Assembly (NCBI GenBank): GCA_030761205.1 | Contig: JAULJL010000002.1 | Coordinates: 18,021,010 to 18,085,009, forward strand | Length of the DNA stretch: 64,000 nucleotides | Source: Fremontodendron californicum | Lineage: Eukaryota; Streptophyta; Magnoliopsida; Malvales; Malvaceae | Reading direction: 5' to 3' | Shown here: positions 22,589 to 36,100 of the stretch, in pieces | Layout of the letters: every line of letters starts with the position of its first letter | How positions within the stretch are numbered: position 1 is the first letter of the stretch | Program-made: the position numbers and the translations under genes | The notes under the pieces: model-generated | What the model was told of the DNA's origin: nothing | The model's database searches: none | Seen by the model: only the letters and a program-made list of their open reading frames with translations

Positions 22589-24259
22589 TATTGGTGTAAG
22601 CCCTACAAGCCAATCTAGTTGGGCTTGTAAGACACTATTTATATATTCATGTATTGCACATTATAGTTTATTAATTATAATTGAGGTATTTCTTTATCCA
22701 TAAGTTTTGTTATAATTTTTATAAATCACTTGTGAAGATAAAGCCCATGAGACACAATGGCATTGTAAAGGAATTGTAAGGTGTTACAATTATGAGGATC
22801 CTTATGCATCAATGCCCTGTTTCTAAGACTGTTCCTGGTCATTGTATTGTCAAGGCAGGGCATTGGCAATGCTTAAAGACTGGCATATGTTAAGCCTTCA
22901 TGCACTTAATGCATGCAACTGATCTCATAGATTGAAAGTAAAAAGATACTTAGGGATAACATATGGGTGCTTGTTAGTTGAACAAGTTCACTGAACATGA
23001 CCCGCTATGAGAGTTCCATTTGGTATTTTACTCAAGTGTCTATGGAAAATACTCTCATATGTCAATAGTGTAAGTAATCCTTTGACTTGTGACACTAGGT
23101 CATCTTGTATGTGAACTGTCATACTTAGATTTCATCACGAACGGGTCCCAATCACGAGGATGCTTATGGTAGGGTGTTATTGGGTATGGCATGAAGCATA
23201 CGAAGATGAATAAGTGGTCTAGAGATCATTCATCACCCAAGTGATTAATGGGACATATCTCACATGTATCTGGCTTATATTAACTTATGAAAGTCCTTGG
23301 CCAAGGCAATACTTAAGGAGTTAATATTAAAGCTGCATATCTAATATAGAATGGGTTAAGAGTAGACACTGAACCATGCTCTTTCCTATCCCGGGATATT
23401 TAATGAAGGGATCGAATTACATAGACATATTGTACACGAAAGGCTAGTCGAAGCTTGATGACTCTCTTGGCATTTGGGTGGTCATGATGCATTGCTAGAT
23501 GCCGCTCATGATCTATAAATATAAAAGGAAATTCTTAATTGAATTAATTATATTTATTGCCAACATGTTAAGGGCCTAATGGTTCACACGCAAAAGGTGA
23601 TTAATGAAATTAAAATGAGATTGGGCAAGATTAAATATTCATTAAGTGTTGTGGGCTTATTGTGAATATTTAATAATAGGTATAAGGGCTTTAGTGTAGT
23701 TAGTCCAAGAGTTGGAATACACTAAACCTACTTATATATATGCTTTATGATTTTGCTGCCTCCCCTAAGAAGAATACCTGAAATCGATGCCTCACTCCCC
23801 TAAGTGTGTGGTTCGGCCGAATAGCAAGAAAATAAAGAATACGATTCTTCTTTTTTTCTTTAGGCTAACTAAGGTAGAGGAGGAAGGTTTCTCACAACCT
23901 AGACTACTAGCATTGTCTTGGCAAAACATAATCTCAACCTTGTGAACGTTTTCAGATCACCTGTGTGGATTACTGTTAGAGGTCGGATAATTGGACGACT
24001 TTGGTTTTCGACAAGCGGGATTTGTGTACAAAAACAAGAACATCAAGAATCTATCTTGAGGTTTCGAAAATCTCCAATATAGAGGTATGAGATTTAAATT
24101 GTTATCTGTTCTTGACAGCTTGATCGTTTTGAATTCATAGGCAGATCCATGAAGGGATTCAGTTTTCTCTATGTTTTATTTTATTCCGCTGCGTTGTATG
24201 TTTAACTTGTAGATTAAATTATACATTATCTATGTTTGAGCATGAGCCAAATCCCAACA
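22589..24259 (+). mobile_element. 5' LTR of the inner Ty1/copia element
   Basis: A 1,671-bp LTR that starts TATTGGTGTAAG (the first TG has become TA) and ends CCCAACA. It pairs with the 3' LTR at 28883-30551, and the target duplications CACTG flank the pair. A TATA-like run lies at 23733-23741. The two LTRs differ by scattered substitutions and small indels, so the insertion is not very recent. Confidence 0.93.
23733..23741 (+). promoter_or_regulatory. TATA-like box of the inner copia 5' LTR
   Basis: TATATATAT preceded by CACTAAACCTACT; identical in the 3' LTR at 30025-30033 and in the minus-strand copy at 998-1008. Confidence 0.5.
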
Positions 24260-24260
24260 G

Positions 24261-24270
24261 TGGTATCAGA
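24261..24270 (+). promoter_or_regulatory. Primer-binding site of the inner copia element
   Basis: TGGTATCAGA follows the LTR end after one base and matches the 3' end complement of initiator-Met tRNA. Confidence 0.85.
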
Positions 24271-26101
24271 TCCTTCCTTATGTTATTCCTATACGATCTA
24301 TGCTTTGATTGTTACCTTTAACAAAATTGTTTTGTTCTTTGAGTTATTTTCATCCGATTGTCACTAACCGAATTTGTGAGAATTTGCACTTGTAGTGTTT
24401 CAGTGAAGGCAGCAGTTAATCATGATGAATTCTTGTTGATTAATTGGTTTAAAATTGTTTTAAACTGATTAATGCAACTGGCGAAAGTTTGGCAGCAATT
24501 GAGAATTGTTTAGCCTGCTTTGCGCAAATTTGGTGATTTTAGTGAGAAAAACTTGTAGATTTTTCTTGGCTGATTTTAATGTATGTTTTAATGATTTTTA
24601 GAATTTAAAATTGCTTAGAATTGTTCTTGGCAAGCCTGAAAAATCATAAGACTGATTTAGCATTGAAAAGTTGGAAGTTGTGAAAAGCGGATAGATAGCC
24701 TATAGGGAGATGAAGGGGCGGCGGCTACACCAAGTAACCAATGCCTGTGCCTCCCTTGCTAGGATTTTTTTTTATTCTATTAGATTCTCATAGCTTATAT
24801 ATTTTAGCAATATTGAGTTACTAATATTATAGTATCCTAGTTGAGATACAACACTAAAATTAGTAATCATGGTAATATTGTTAAATTAATTAAATAACCA
24901 AAATAAGAATTTACATGAATATTCAATTAAATTATTTAATTGGATAATAATTTAATTAAAGGAAATAATCCTAATTGGATTAGGATTTATTCTAATAAGA
25001 TTAGAAGTTTATTATTTTCTTTAAATTAAATTATGGATCAATATAATCATTGAATGGTAACTAGAGATTAAAGCATGATTTATATGCTCATAAATTGTTT
25101 GTGAATGTATGGGATGATTATGGACTTAGACCAATATGATTGTGGATGGTTGAATTTAATTTTTTGGTTTTTATTAAATTAAATAGGGACAGCGTGCCCT
25201 GCCTTATCTCTCATTTTCTGGAGTTGTAAAAATTCTTTCCTCACCTAACTCTCCTCAAATGTAACTTGAGGTTTCTTTATTACAAATGTAATTAGTTACA
25301 TCAAAGTGTAACATTAGGATTAGCTAGGAATAATTTTTTGTAACTTGAAGATGAAGATAAGCACCATGAAGATAAGGAGATTACAAGCAAGCTTTGAAGA
25401 CTATGTATGTAATCACCTAGGAATTTGACCAACTAATTTCCTTTGATGGCTCAAGGAAATTAGATTAGAAAAGTCCATAATCATCCAAGTAGAAAGCATG
25501 TTATAGATTTATTTTATGCGATATTATAAATGCTATGAATGTTTATTATGATGAGACTTAAAAGAAAAGGAAATTCCTCTTTATAATATTGAGTCACATG
25601 TTTCGCATGATAAAGTTGCCTTCCATCATCGTAACAAGATAACTAGAGTTCTTCCAGTAGGAGGCTTGTTGAGTCACTCAAGGTCAAACTGCTGCACGAT
25701 ATGTTTGAGTTAAGAAGTTGGGTTTTACTCAACTAATGCTATGTTGTCCGGATGTGCAAAACTTGACTGCATGGTGTTAGAGGCAAAGTTAGGCGAAGTA
25801 CATATGATGTGCTTAGACAAATAGTTGTCACCTAACTGATCTAGGAGTTGCATAGAGATGCAATTGATAAGCTATGTTATCTACCCAACTAGGCTTGTTG
25901 TAATTTGTTGATCCACTCAAGGTTGCAACATGTTGAAAGGGATCCCAGCCCACTAGAAATACCTTGATGAGATTTCCGAATAATAGTGAGGGCTATTATC
26001 TTGAAAAATTAGTGGCAGAACCAATAAGAGATTTAATACCTCATCTTAAATTGGTATAAATGCATGAATATAACTGATATATATACATTTTCCATATTAG
26101 G
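24271..26101 (+). mobile_element. Leader region of the inner copia element
   Basis: About 1.8 kb of non-coding leader. From about 25190 it is clearly similar to the outer copia leader at 31130-32100; both include TTGAGTCACTCAAGGT near 25670 and 31650. No gene is seen. The normal gag start would be expected near the end of this region. Confidence 0.7.
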
Positions 26102-27067
26102 TTGTTGAAAATGGTTATTACTTTAACTGCACTGCATGGCATTATGAATGCCATTAGTCCAAATTATTTGGATTGGTACAAAAGATTGAGAAGCGTTCTT
26201 AATGAAAGGAAGGTTGCTCACTTGACAAGTCAAGAAGAACTTATAGAAGTTTCTGGGTTGACTGTGTTTGTGATTGAACTGAATCTTTCTACTATTAAAT
26301 CCAATTCCTGGATAATTGATTCAGGATGCGGTTCACATCTATGTAATGACATAACGATGTTGAAAGGAAGTAGAAAGTTGAGCAAGGATGAAGTAGTTCT
26401 AAGAGTAGACAATGGTGCAAAAGTTGCAGCATTGGCCGTTGGAACATGTACTCTATCTTTGCCGTCTGGCATGAAATTGGAACTGAAAGATTGTTACTTT
26501 GTTCCAGTATTATTTAGAAACATCATTTCGGTTTCATACCTCACTGTTAATAATGGTTTTGAAATAATAATGAAGGGCAATAGTTGCTCCATCATTCTTA
26601 AAGACATTCACTATGGATCGGCAATATTACATAATGGATTATATGTTTTGGATCCAGAGATGCCTGTGTTCAATATAAATGTCAAGAAAGCAATAAAGGA
26701 TGATCCAAGTAAGACTTACATCTGGCACTGTAGACTTGGTCATATCAATGAGACAAGGATTTCCAAATTGCATAAACATGGTTATTTGGAACCCTTTGAT
26801 TATGAATCATATGGGACTTGTGAATGTTGTCTCCTTGGTAGGATGACTAAGACTCCCTTTACTGGAAAGGGTGAAAGAGCTGGTGTTTTATTGGGCTTAA
26901 TATATTCATATGTATGTGGGCCTCTAAACACAGCTGCTAGAGGTAATTACTTATATTTCATAACCTTTATCGATGATCATTCTAGATATGGTTATATGTA
27001 TCTGATGAGATACAAGTCTGAAGCTTTTGAAAAGTTCAAAGAGTTCACAGCTAAAGTAGAGAAATAG
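26102..27067 (+). pseudogene. Copia gag remnant fused to protease and the first part of integrase
   Basis: An open frame of 321 codons. Residues 17-36 keep the early gag motif (PNYLDWYKRL), then the text jumps to the region before the protease, so nearly all of gag, including the zinc knuckle, is deleted. The aspartic protease core DSG is at 73-75 within SWIIDSGCGSHL. The GAG-pre-integrase zinc site is kept (H209, H214, C240, C243), followed by the first integrase acidic region FIDDHSR (290-295). A frameshift near 27065 separates it from the rest of integrase. With intact LTR ends, this looks like an internally deleted, non-autonomous copy. Confidence 0.85.
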
Positions 27068-27069
27068 AC

Positions 27070-27701
27070 TAGGAAAACTATTTATTAGATCGGATCGAGG
27101 AGGAGAATATTTAATCCATGATTTCTTGGATCATTTGATGGAAAATGGAATTCTGTCGCAATGGACTCCACTTGGAACTCCTCAACATAATGAAGTGTTC
27201 GAGAGGAAAAATCAAACCTTGTTGGACATTGTTCGATCCATGATCTCTAAGGCTGACCTTCCGATATCCTTTTGGGGATATGCCAAAGAAACTACAGCTT
27301 CACTTCTAAATAGGGTTCCAAGCAAATCGGTAGATAAGGTACCATATGAGATGTGGTATGGCATGAAGCCATACTTATCTTATCAAAAGATTTGGGGATG
27401 TACTGCTTATGTGAAGCAAGGACCTTCTGATAAGTTGGGAGCTAGATCAAAAAAATGTAAGTTTGTGGGATATCCTAAAGAGACTGTTGGATATTACTTT
27501 TACAGTCCTACTAATCAAAAGGTGTTTATGTCAAAACACGCTGCTTTTCTAGACAAAGAGTTTCTACTAGAAGGATTCAGTGGGAGTAAAATAGAACTTG
27601 AAGAAGTTCAAGAACCACAACCTGACATCCCCTCGAAACCTGAGCCATTGGTCAAGGCATTAGATCCTCAGGCTGATGCTCAAGAAACACAAGTACTCTG
27701 A
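27070..27701 (+). pseudogene. Copia integrase, second part
   Basis: The frame is open from about 27070. It carries SDRGGEY near 27090 (second catalytic Asp) and GTPQHNEVFERKNQ (Glu of the D,D-E triad), then the conserved SFWGYAKET and WGCTAYVKQ blocks and the VGYPKETVGYYFY end. All three catalytic acids of the family are thus present but split over two frames. The frame ends in a stop at 27701, where the N-terminal half of reverse transcriptase should start. Confidence 0.85.
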
Positions 27702-27779
27702 ATGTCTAGTGAGGATAGACATGATTCAGTGAAATATGGTTTTCTACTGAAATGTGATGCGTTGCATATTGATTAACGC

Positions 27780-28715
27780 AAGCATCTGAGAGCTGGAACA
27801 TCAGAATTGATGAAACAATCCAAGGATATGGTTTTATCTAGAATCTTGATGATCCATGTGTTTTTAAGAAGGTAAATTGACTGGTGGTTGCTTTCCTAAT
27901 GCTACATGTCAACGACATATTGCTTATAGGAAATGTTGTACCTTTGCTGCAGACGACTGAAGTCTGGCTATCCAAACAATTCTCCATGATGGATTTGAGA
28001 TAAGCAACATATATTCTGGGAATTAAAATCTATAGAGATAGATCGAAAAGGTTGTTTGGATTATCCTAATCCGTTTACATAGACAAGGTGCTAAAGAGGT
28101 TTAGCATGGATATCTCCAAAAGAGGTAACTTGCCTATAGTATATGGTGTACAACTCTCGAAAGAGATGTGTCCTAAAACTTATGAAGAAAGGACACGGAT
28201 GGATAGGATCCCGTATGCTTCGGCAATTGGATCTATCATGTACGCCATGTTATGCATTGGACCAGATGTATTATACACTTTGACAGTCATGAGCAGATAC
28301 AAAAGAGCAATCCTGGTGATAGTCACTGGATTGCTGTGAAGAATATCCTTAAGTACTTGAGAAGCATTAAGGATACTTTCTTGGTCTATGGAGGGGCTAA
28401 ACTCCAAGTTAGGGGTTATACATATACTGACTTCTAATCTGATTAGGATGACAGTAAATCGCAGTTTAATAATATATTTACCTTGAATCTTGGTACAGTC
28501 AGTTGGAAAGGTATCAAACTAGAGATGACTATAGATTCAACAACCAAAGCTGAGTATATCTCCTCATTTGAGGCAACGAAAGAGGTTGTTTGGATCAAGG
28601 AATTCATTAAAGAACTTGGTTGGTTCCGAGCATTGTTGATCCAGTACCACTTTACTATGATAACAATGGAGCCATAGCACAAGCTAAGGAACCAAGGTCT
28701 CATCGTAGATCCACA
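27780..28715 (+). pseudogene. Copia reverse transcriptase C-terminal part and RNase H, broken
   Basis: Several frames with stops between them. The first part resembles the palm and thumb end of copia reverse transcriptase. A frame from 28088 has the typical IPYASAIGSIMYAM; later pieces carry VKNILKYLR and the RNase H stretch SWKGIKLEMTIDSTTKAEYI (near 28505-28560). The fingers and most of the palm are absent: only about 80 bp separate the integrase end from this late part. The element cannot make its own reverse transcriptase. Confidence 0.8.
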
Positions 28716-28873
28716 CATATATTACGACAGTTTCACCTGATTAGTGTAATAATTGAAAGAGGTGACATTAATATGAAAAAGGTTACCCACTGAGGATTTC
28801 TGTTCCAGCAGAAACATAATCGTCACATGGAAGGACATGGGATTAAGTACATGGGCGATTGGCTTTAGTGCTA

Positions 28874-28882
28874 GTGGGAGAT
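28874..28882 (+). promoter_or_regulatory. Polypurine tract of the inner copia element
   Basis: GTGGGAGAT lies directly before the 3' LTR start TGTTGG, the place and composition expected of the plus-strand primer of copia elements. Confidence 0.75.
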
Positions 28883-30551
28883 TGTTGGTGTAAGACCTAC
28901 AAGCCAATCTAGTTGGGCTTGTAAGACACTATTTATATATTAATGTATTGCACATTATAGTTTATTAATTATAATTAAGGATTTATTTATCCATAAGTTT
29001 TGTTATAATTGTTATAAATCACTTGTGAAGATAAAGCCCATAAGAAACAATGGCATTGCAAAGGAATTGTAAGGTGTTACAATATAAGGATCCTTATGCA
29101 TCAATGCCGTGTTTCTAAGACTGTTCCTGGTCATTGTATCGTCAAGACAGGGCATTGACAATGCTCAAAGACTGGCATATGTTAAGCCTTCATGCACTTG
29201 ATGCATGCAACTGATCTTATAAGTTGAAAGTATAGAGATACTTGGGGATAACATATGGGTGCTTGTTAGTTGAACAAGTTCAATGTACATGACCCGCTAT
29301 GAGAGTTCCACTTGGTATTTCACTCAAGTGTCTATGGAAAATACTCTTATGTGTCAATAGTGTAAGTAATCCTTTGACTTGTGACACCAGGTCATCTTGT
29401 ATGTGAACTGTCATACTTAGATTTCATCACGAAGGGGTCCCAATCACGAGGATGCTTATGGTAGGGTTTTATTCGGTATGACATGAAGCATATGAAGATG
29501 AATGAGTGGTCCAGAGAGGATTCATCACCCTAAGTGATTAAAGGGACATATCTCACATGTATCTGGCTTATATTAACTTATGGAAGTCCTTGGCCAAGGC
29601 AATACTTAAGGAGTTAATATTAAAGCTGCGGATCTAATATGGAATGGGTTAAGAGTAGACACTGAACCATGCTCTTTCCTATCCCGGGATATTTGATGAA
29701 GGGATCGAATTACACAGACATATTGTACACGAAAGGCTAGTCGAAGCTTGATGACTCTCTTGGCATTTGGGTGGTCATGATGCATTGCTAGATGCCGCTC
29801 ATGATCTATAAATATAAAAGGAAATTCTTAATTGAATTAATTATATTTATTGCCAACATGTTAAGGGCCTAATGGGTCACACACAAAAAGTGATTAATGA
29901 AATTAAAATGAGATTGGGCCAAATTAAATATTCATTAAGTGTTGTGGGCTTATTGTGAATATTTAATAATATGTATAAGGGCTTTATTGTAGTTAGTCAA
30001 GAGTTGGAATACACTAAACCTACTTATATATATGCTTTATGATTTTGCTGCCTCCCCTAAGAAGAATACTTGAAATCGGCGCCTCACTCCCATAAGTGTG
30101 TGGTTCGGCCGAATAGCAAGAAAAGAGAGAATACGATTCTTCTTGTTTTCTTTAGGCTAACTAAGGTAGAGGAAGAAGTTTTCTCACAACCTAGACTACT
30201 AGCATCGTCTTGGCAAAACATAATCTCAACCTTGTGAAGGTTTTCAGATCACCTGTGGGGATTACTGTTAGAGGTTGGACAATTGGACGACTTTGGTTTT
30301 TGACAAGCGAGCTTTGTGTATAATAACAAGAACATCAAGAATATATCTTGAGGTTTCGGCAATCTCCAATATAGAGGTATGAGATTTTGATTGTTATCTG
30401 TTCTTGTCAGCCTAATCGTTTTGAATTCATAGGCAGATCCATTGAGGGATTCAGTTTTCTCTATGTTGTATTTTAGTCCGATGCATTGTATGTTTAACTT
30501 GTAGATTAAATTATACATTATCTCTGTTTGAGCATGAGCCGAATCCCAACA
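28883..30551 (+). mobile_element. 3' LTR of the inner Ty1/copia element
   Basis: A 1,669-bp LTR running from TGTTGGTGTAAG to CCCAACA, followed by CACTG (30552-30556), the second copy of the target duplication at 22584-22588. With the 5' LTR it defines a 7,963-bp element at 22589-30551. Confidence 0.93.
30025..30033 (+). promoter_or_regulatory. TATA-like box of the inner copia 3' LTR
   Basis: Same TATATATAT and flanks as in the 5' LTR; if active here it could start read-out transcription into the outer element. Confidence 0.45.
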
Positions 30552-30556
30552 CACTG

Positions 30557-32106
30557 GCTGGCAGTGGCCATTTGATGGCCAAAGAGATTGCCTGCGTCTA
30601 GGCCACTAAAAGTTAGAGTCCTACTTCAACAAGGAAATCGTTTCCTAGTGGAAGTGTAAATCCTAAAGGTTAGGAGAGACATGTATTATGATTAGGTAAG
30701 AGTTACCTAATGAGACTTTAAGTTCCTAAAGAGTTAGGATGGATTGCAAACTTAAAGACTCGGTATAAGACAATGAGATGTCCTAAAATGTTTGGGTGTT
30801 TGAGCATGCTAGAATGTTTTGTCCTAATTAAGACAAGCAACCTAAAAGTTACGTAGAGTCCGATTTCAAGATAGCTTTCTTAATTATTAAGATATTATTA
30901 AAAGTATTTTGGTAGGTGGAACCAAAATTTCTAGAATGATTTGATAAATTGTCTCAAATTTATTTGGTGACATTCATGCAAATATTACACAAGTTCACCA
31001 AGTGATATTGACTATGCATGTTTTTAATTCATTCTTGTAATATGATTATATATGCGTTAAGGATGGTTATGGACTAGACCTTAGTATGAATAGGGAATGT
31101 ATGATTGAATTTTCTTACTGGTATTTTATAAATAGGGTCTGCGCACCCTGCCTTCTCTTTTTCATTCTCGAGTTGTAAATTCTCTTCTCATCTAACTCCC
31201 CTTGAATGTAACTCGTGGTTTCCGATAAAGCAATGTTTTATAGATTTAGATTTAGGATAAGAAGTAGAATTTATGTAATTCCAAGATTGTAAAGAGATAT
31301 GACGCCAAGAAGAAGCAACCGAGGAGATTACAAACAAAGCTTTCGAAGACTATGTATGGTATCCCCTAGGAATTTGACCAACTAGTTTCCTAATGGCTCA
31401 AGGAAACTAGATTAGAATAAAGTCCATAATCATCCTAGTAGATTGCATGTGATAGATTTATTTTAAATTATGTATATGCGATGTATGTAATTGAATGAAT
31501 GCTATGGATGTCAATCAAGTATGAAATCAATGAGAACTTTATAATAGTTAAATGAAATCTCTCATTAAATTATATTGAGTCCATGTTACGCATGATAAGT
31601 TGCCTTCCACCATCATAACAAGATAACCAGAGTTCTTCCATTCGGAGGTTTGTTGAGTCACTCAAGGTCAAACTTATGTACGAACATGTTTGAGTTATTG
31701 AATGTGGGTCTTACTCAACTAAGTGTTATGTAATCCGGATGCGTAAAACTTGATCACATGACATTTAGAGGCATACTTAGGTGAAATGCATATGATGTAT
31801 TTAGGCAAAGAGTTGCCACCTAATTGGATCTAGGAGTTGTATAGAGATGTAATTGGTAAATTAAGTTACCTACTCAATTTGTTTCAACATAGCTTGTTGA
31901 GTCACTCAAGGTTATGCTGGAATGAAAGGGGTCCTAGCTCATGAAGAAGTTTAAGAGTTAAATTTCTTGAAATAGTAGTAGAGGGCTATTATTTTGTTGA
32001 AATAATGAGAATAATCATTTAAGTATTAAATCTTGACATAAATGATTACTACTTGCTATTTATTGACTATTAAATGTTTTGATTCATATAGGATATAAAC
32101 GCTAAA
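30557..32106 (+). mobile_element. Leader of the outer copia element, right of the nested insertion
   Basis: Non-coding leader resuming after the target duplication and ending at the gag start codon. It is similar to the inner element's leader from about 31000 on. No gene is seen. Confidence 0.75.
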
Positions 32107-32916
32107 ATGGCAAATGCATTATCACTGAGAAGCATACTTGATGCTAATAAATTAACTGGGCCAAACTTCGTTGACTGGTTTCGCAATGTTAAGATTTTCT
32201 TGACACAGGAAAAGAAAGCTTATGTACTTGATGAGCCCATCTCAAATGAGCCTGCTGTTGATGCAACTGAGGAGGAGAATGTGGCCTATAGAGTTCATAG
32301 AGATGATCTCGTACAAGCAACATGTGTGATGTTGGCTAGTATGGCACCCGATCTACAAAAGCAGCATGAGGCCATGAATGCTCAGGATATCATCCTTAAC
32401 CTTAGAGAACTGTTCATTAAGGAGAATCGCACTGAGAGATTTGACATCTCAAAGGTATTGTTCCAAACAAAGATGTCAGAGGGAAGCCCAGTGAGGCCTC
32501 ATGTGTTTAAGATGATAGAGTATATTACCCGATTAGAGCAGATTGGAGGGGTTTTGGATCATGATCTAAGCATTGATCTAATCTTTACTTCATTACCTGA
32601 GAGCTATTCGCAGTTTGTGTTGAACTTCAACATGAACCACTTGGAGGCTACCCTTTCTGGGTTGCTGAATATGCTCACACAGGCCTAGCAAACCATTGTT
32701 ATGGACAAGTCATCTGTCCATTTAGTCTCTTCCTCTAAATCGAAAGGTAAGAAAAAAAGGAAGACTAGATGGGATGTACCTTCTGCTTCAAAGAGTTTGA
32801 AGCCCGATGATGGTGTTGCAAAGGAAGCAAAGGATAAGGATAATGCTAACAAAGCTTGCTTCCATTGTGGGAAAACTGGTCATTGGAGGTGCAATTGCAA
32901 GGAGTACCTTGAGTCT
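32107..32916 (+). pseudogene. Outer copia gag, one internal stop, cut by a gypsy insertion
   Basis: ATG at 32107 opens 193 codons with the copia gag start LTGPNFVDWFRNVKIFLTQ and the helical gag body. A single TAG at 32686-32688 interrupts, and the same frame then continues through a K/S-rich linker to a canonical CX2CX4HX4C zinc knuckle (CFHCGKTGHWRCNC, near 32860-32898). The frame is cut by the gypsy LTR at 32917, a few codons after the knuckle. Gag packages element RNA in cytoplasmic particles. The remaining pol would lie beyond the gypsy complex, outside the window. Confidence 0.88.
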
Positions 32917-33048
32917 TGTAGACACCTAATTTTGTCCGGACCACTAAAACAGGTATGTTTTCTTTCTAAATTGATGTTTCAGAATGTAAAAAGACTTTTT
33001 TCATCCTGCAGGTGGTACTTCGAGACTTAGTCTAAGAAAACGAGCATA

Positions 33049-33119
33049 AAAAGTCAAACTTGAAAAAGTCAACCTCGTAAAGTTAACCTCGAAAAGTCAA
33101 CTACTAAAAAAGTCAACCC
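33049..33119 (+). promoter_or_regulatory. Cluster of W-box-like cores near the LTR 5' end
   Basis: Four GTCAA cores (TTGAC on the other strand) plus one mutated GTTAA occur in about 70 bp, matching the clusters in the other two full LTR copies. A role in stress-induced transcription is inference only. Confidence 0.35.
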
Positions 33120-36100
33120 ATTTTTAAAATTAAGATTTGAAGTTCAATTGAAAAATGGTGAAAGAATTTTGATAATATGAGGTCTACATCGAAAGATATG
33201 GAGTTCGGAAGTTGGGTTACGGAGATTTAGTAGAAAGGAAACCCTAGTTCGAGAAATTTAGGGAAAAGTGCTTAAACGATCAAATTGGTCGAAATTGAAG
33301 GTTCCAAATAAAAGATAAGCACTGACTACGGGTAATGGAGAAGCTACTTGAAAAAAAAAATTGAAAGAAAAGTCAATTCAGATGAAAATCGAGAATTAGG
33401 GTTTTTGGTGGATTTCGGTGAAATTTGGAAGAATTATAGAAATGGCCCAATTCGGTAAGACTAAAGCCCCTAATTTATGAGAAGTAATTAAACAAGGATA
33501 GCCCAAGGCTCAGTTTGAAGAAAATCTGAAAATCGAACTTGTTTTGAGCAAAACCGGGTTTCGGAGTTAAAATGGCAAAATTAGAAAATTTGGAAAAAAT
33601 AGCCAATGAAATCCAAAAATTCTAAAAATTTGCAGATCTCATTCTTAAATTATTTGGAAAATATTGGCGAAAGAAAATCCGGATTCGGAGTTCGTTTGCA
33701 AAATGGCCAAATCCCGAGCCCCCTATGTAGAAATTTAAGAAGATAAATCCCAAAAATAGTAAATGAGCTCCAAAAATTTTGAAAATTTGTAGATCTCATT
33801 CTTAAATTATTTGGAAGAGATTGACGAAAGAAAATCCAGATTCAGAGTTCGTTTGCAAAATGGCTAAATCCCGGGCCCACTATGTAGTAATTCAAGCAGA
33901 TAAATCCCGAAAAAACCCAAATGAGCTCCAAAAATCATGAAAACTTCCAGATCATAATTTTAAATTATTTGGAAGATATTGGTGAAGAAAAATCTCGATT
34001 TGGACCTCGTATAAAAAATGGTAAAGTTTGGGAGCACAAAAGGGCAATTTTGGAAGAAAAAATCCAAATAATAGCAAATGGGCTCGGAAAATTTTGAAAA
34101 CCTCCAGAATTCAATTTTTTATTATTTTGGAAGTATTGAAAAAATTAAATTTGAATTTGGAGTCCGCTTGCTATTTATTTATGTTCGAGGGGCAAAAAGG
34201 TCATTTTACCCAAGAAATCGAAAAGGGCTTTTCTTGCCTTTTAAAAATATGAAGCATGGGCTGGAAGATGAGGGGTCAGCCGGCCTAGGCCCAATGATGG
34301 GTAGATATTTTTTGATTTTTAATCAAAAGGCCAACAATGAAGAGGAAGGTAGTTATTTTTTTATCAAGCCTTTGTAATTGAGCCACATGGACCAATGCAT
34401 GTAGAGGGAGAATGTCAACATAATGGCTTAAGTTTCTTGAATAGCTGTAATTGTGGATAGTTGATTACCTAATCTAAAGGTGATAATTTCACATTTTAGG
34501 CATCTTGTATTAATAGCCTTTGGATTAGAATTGGTTGGAAAAAAATGACAACATCCTAGCCGTCTAGAAGGCCATTCGGCCACACTATCAAAGGGGGGGT
34601 CTCTCTTTCATTTTCAGCTATTCACACTCTTTTTTGGCTGATTTTCTCTCCATTTTTGAAAGGCAAAAAGAAAAGTTTGAAAAGAAAAGAAAGAAGAGAA
34701 AAAGCTTGCAATATAGCTTCTAGAGGTTGCTTTAAGCACCATACTCTTACACTTTCCTTGATTTCCTATTCTTGATTTCTATTTTTGTGAGTTTCTTTTG
34801 ATTTTTCTTTTTAAAATAAGTGTTTTTAATATTCTTCTTCAAGTTCTTCTTTATACTTTCTTGGAAAAAGCTTTGAGAAATTTTTTTTATGACTTAGAGG
34901 GGTGGTCGAATGGCTTGCTGTTTTAGTGTAGTTGTTGTTTTGTTTTTTATTTCATGTTATTAGTGATATTTAACAAGTTTTGATGCTTTAAATCTTCTTC
35001 AAATATATAAACATGAAGCTTGTTTTGATTTGGTTACTTGCTTGTTTCCATTTTTGTGTCTATTATCTTGTTATCGTGTTTATTTTACTTATCTTGCATT
35101 TTTGATTTTCTGTTTTCAAAATGTTTAAGTTTGTTTATGTTTTACATTTTGTTAATCCATGTGTTTGTGAAAATGCATATTTGTTTTCATGCCTTTACTT
35201 TATATTTGCATGATTTGAGTATCATTCTTTGGCTATGCATGTTATTGTCTTAAGTGTTTGTGGAAATGCCATGTTCACTTAACCATTCGGCTACCCCCTC
35301 TCTTTTAAGTTTTGTGTGTGAATTTGTTTGTTATGCTAGTTGATAGGTTTGCATTTTCATGATATTTGGTTGTGTATATGTTTGTGTTATTGCCATACAT
35401 TCTTTAGGTTTAGGATTGGTTTGCTTTGCTTTGCCATGCATATTCATGCATTTTAGACCTAGGTTGCATTAAATGCCATGCAAGTTCATTTAGGTCTAGG
35501 TCATATTCTCTATGCCATGCATTTTTCATGTCATTTAGGTTTTAAATCATGTATTTCATGCATCATATTTGCTGTATATTCATGCATTTCATGTCATTGC
35601 CACATGATTTATGACTTAGAACAATCAATGGTTCAAAGTCATGCTCATTTTGAGCATACTTGTGGAAAAGTAAAGAGTTGTCAAATTGATTATTCTACCT
35701 TTGTGATTTTTTTTACTTAGCCAATTTTTGTCTAACTTTTCAAAAGTGTTAGCTACTGTTTGTGAGTCTTTAGGAGAGTCTCTAACATTTTTACTTTGAT
35801 TTTTAAATGATTTTATCAAAGGCAAAAAAATATGTTTTTGCAAAATAGTTTTTTCACCCAGTACTCGTACTTTCCCGATTTTTCTGGGTAGACATCAATC
35901 AGAAAATTAAGCCGATTTTTCCTATCTTTTTTACATGTCCTGAGTCTCCATTATTTTTTTTTAGATTTTTTTGAATTTTTAAAAATAGGGTAAACTGTCA
36001 TGCTTTAAAACTGGACAGTAGAGGCAGAATTGAATTTGAAGGAAAATCATTTTTCTGTTTTGGTTAAGTTACTTAGAGGGGGCTGATTAGGAAATTTAGC

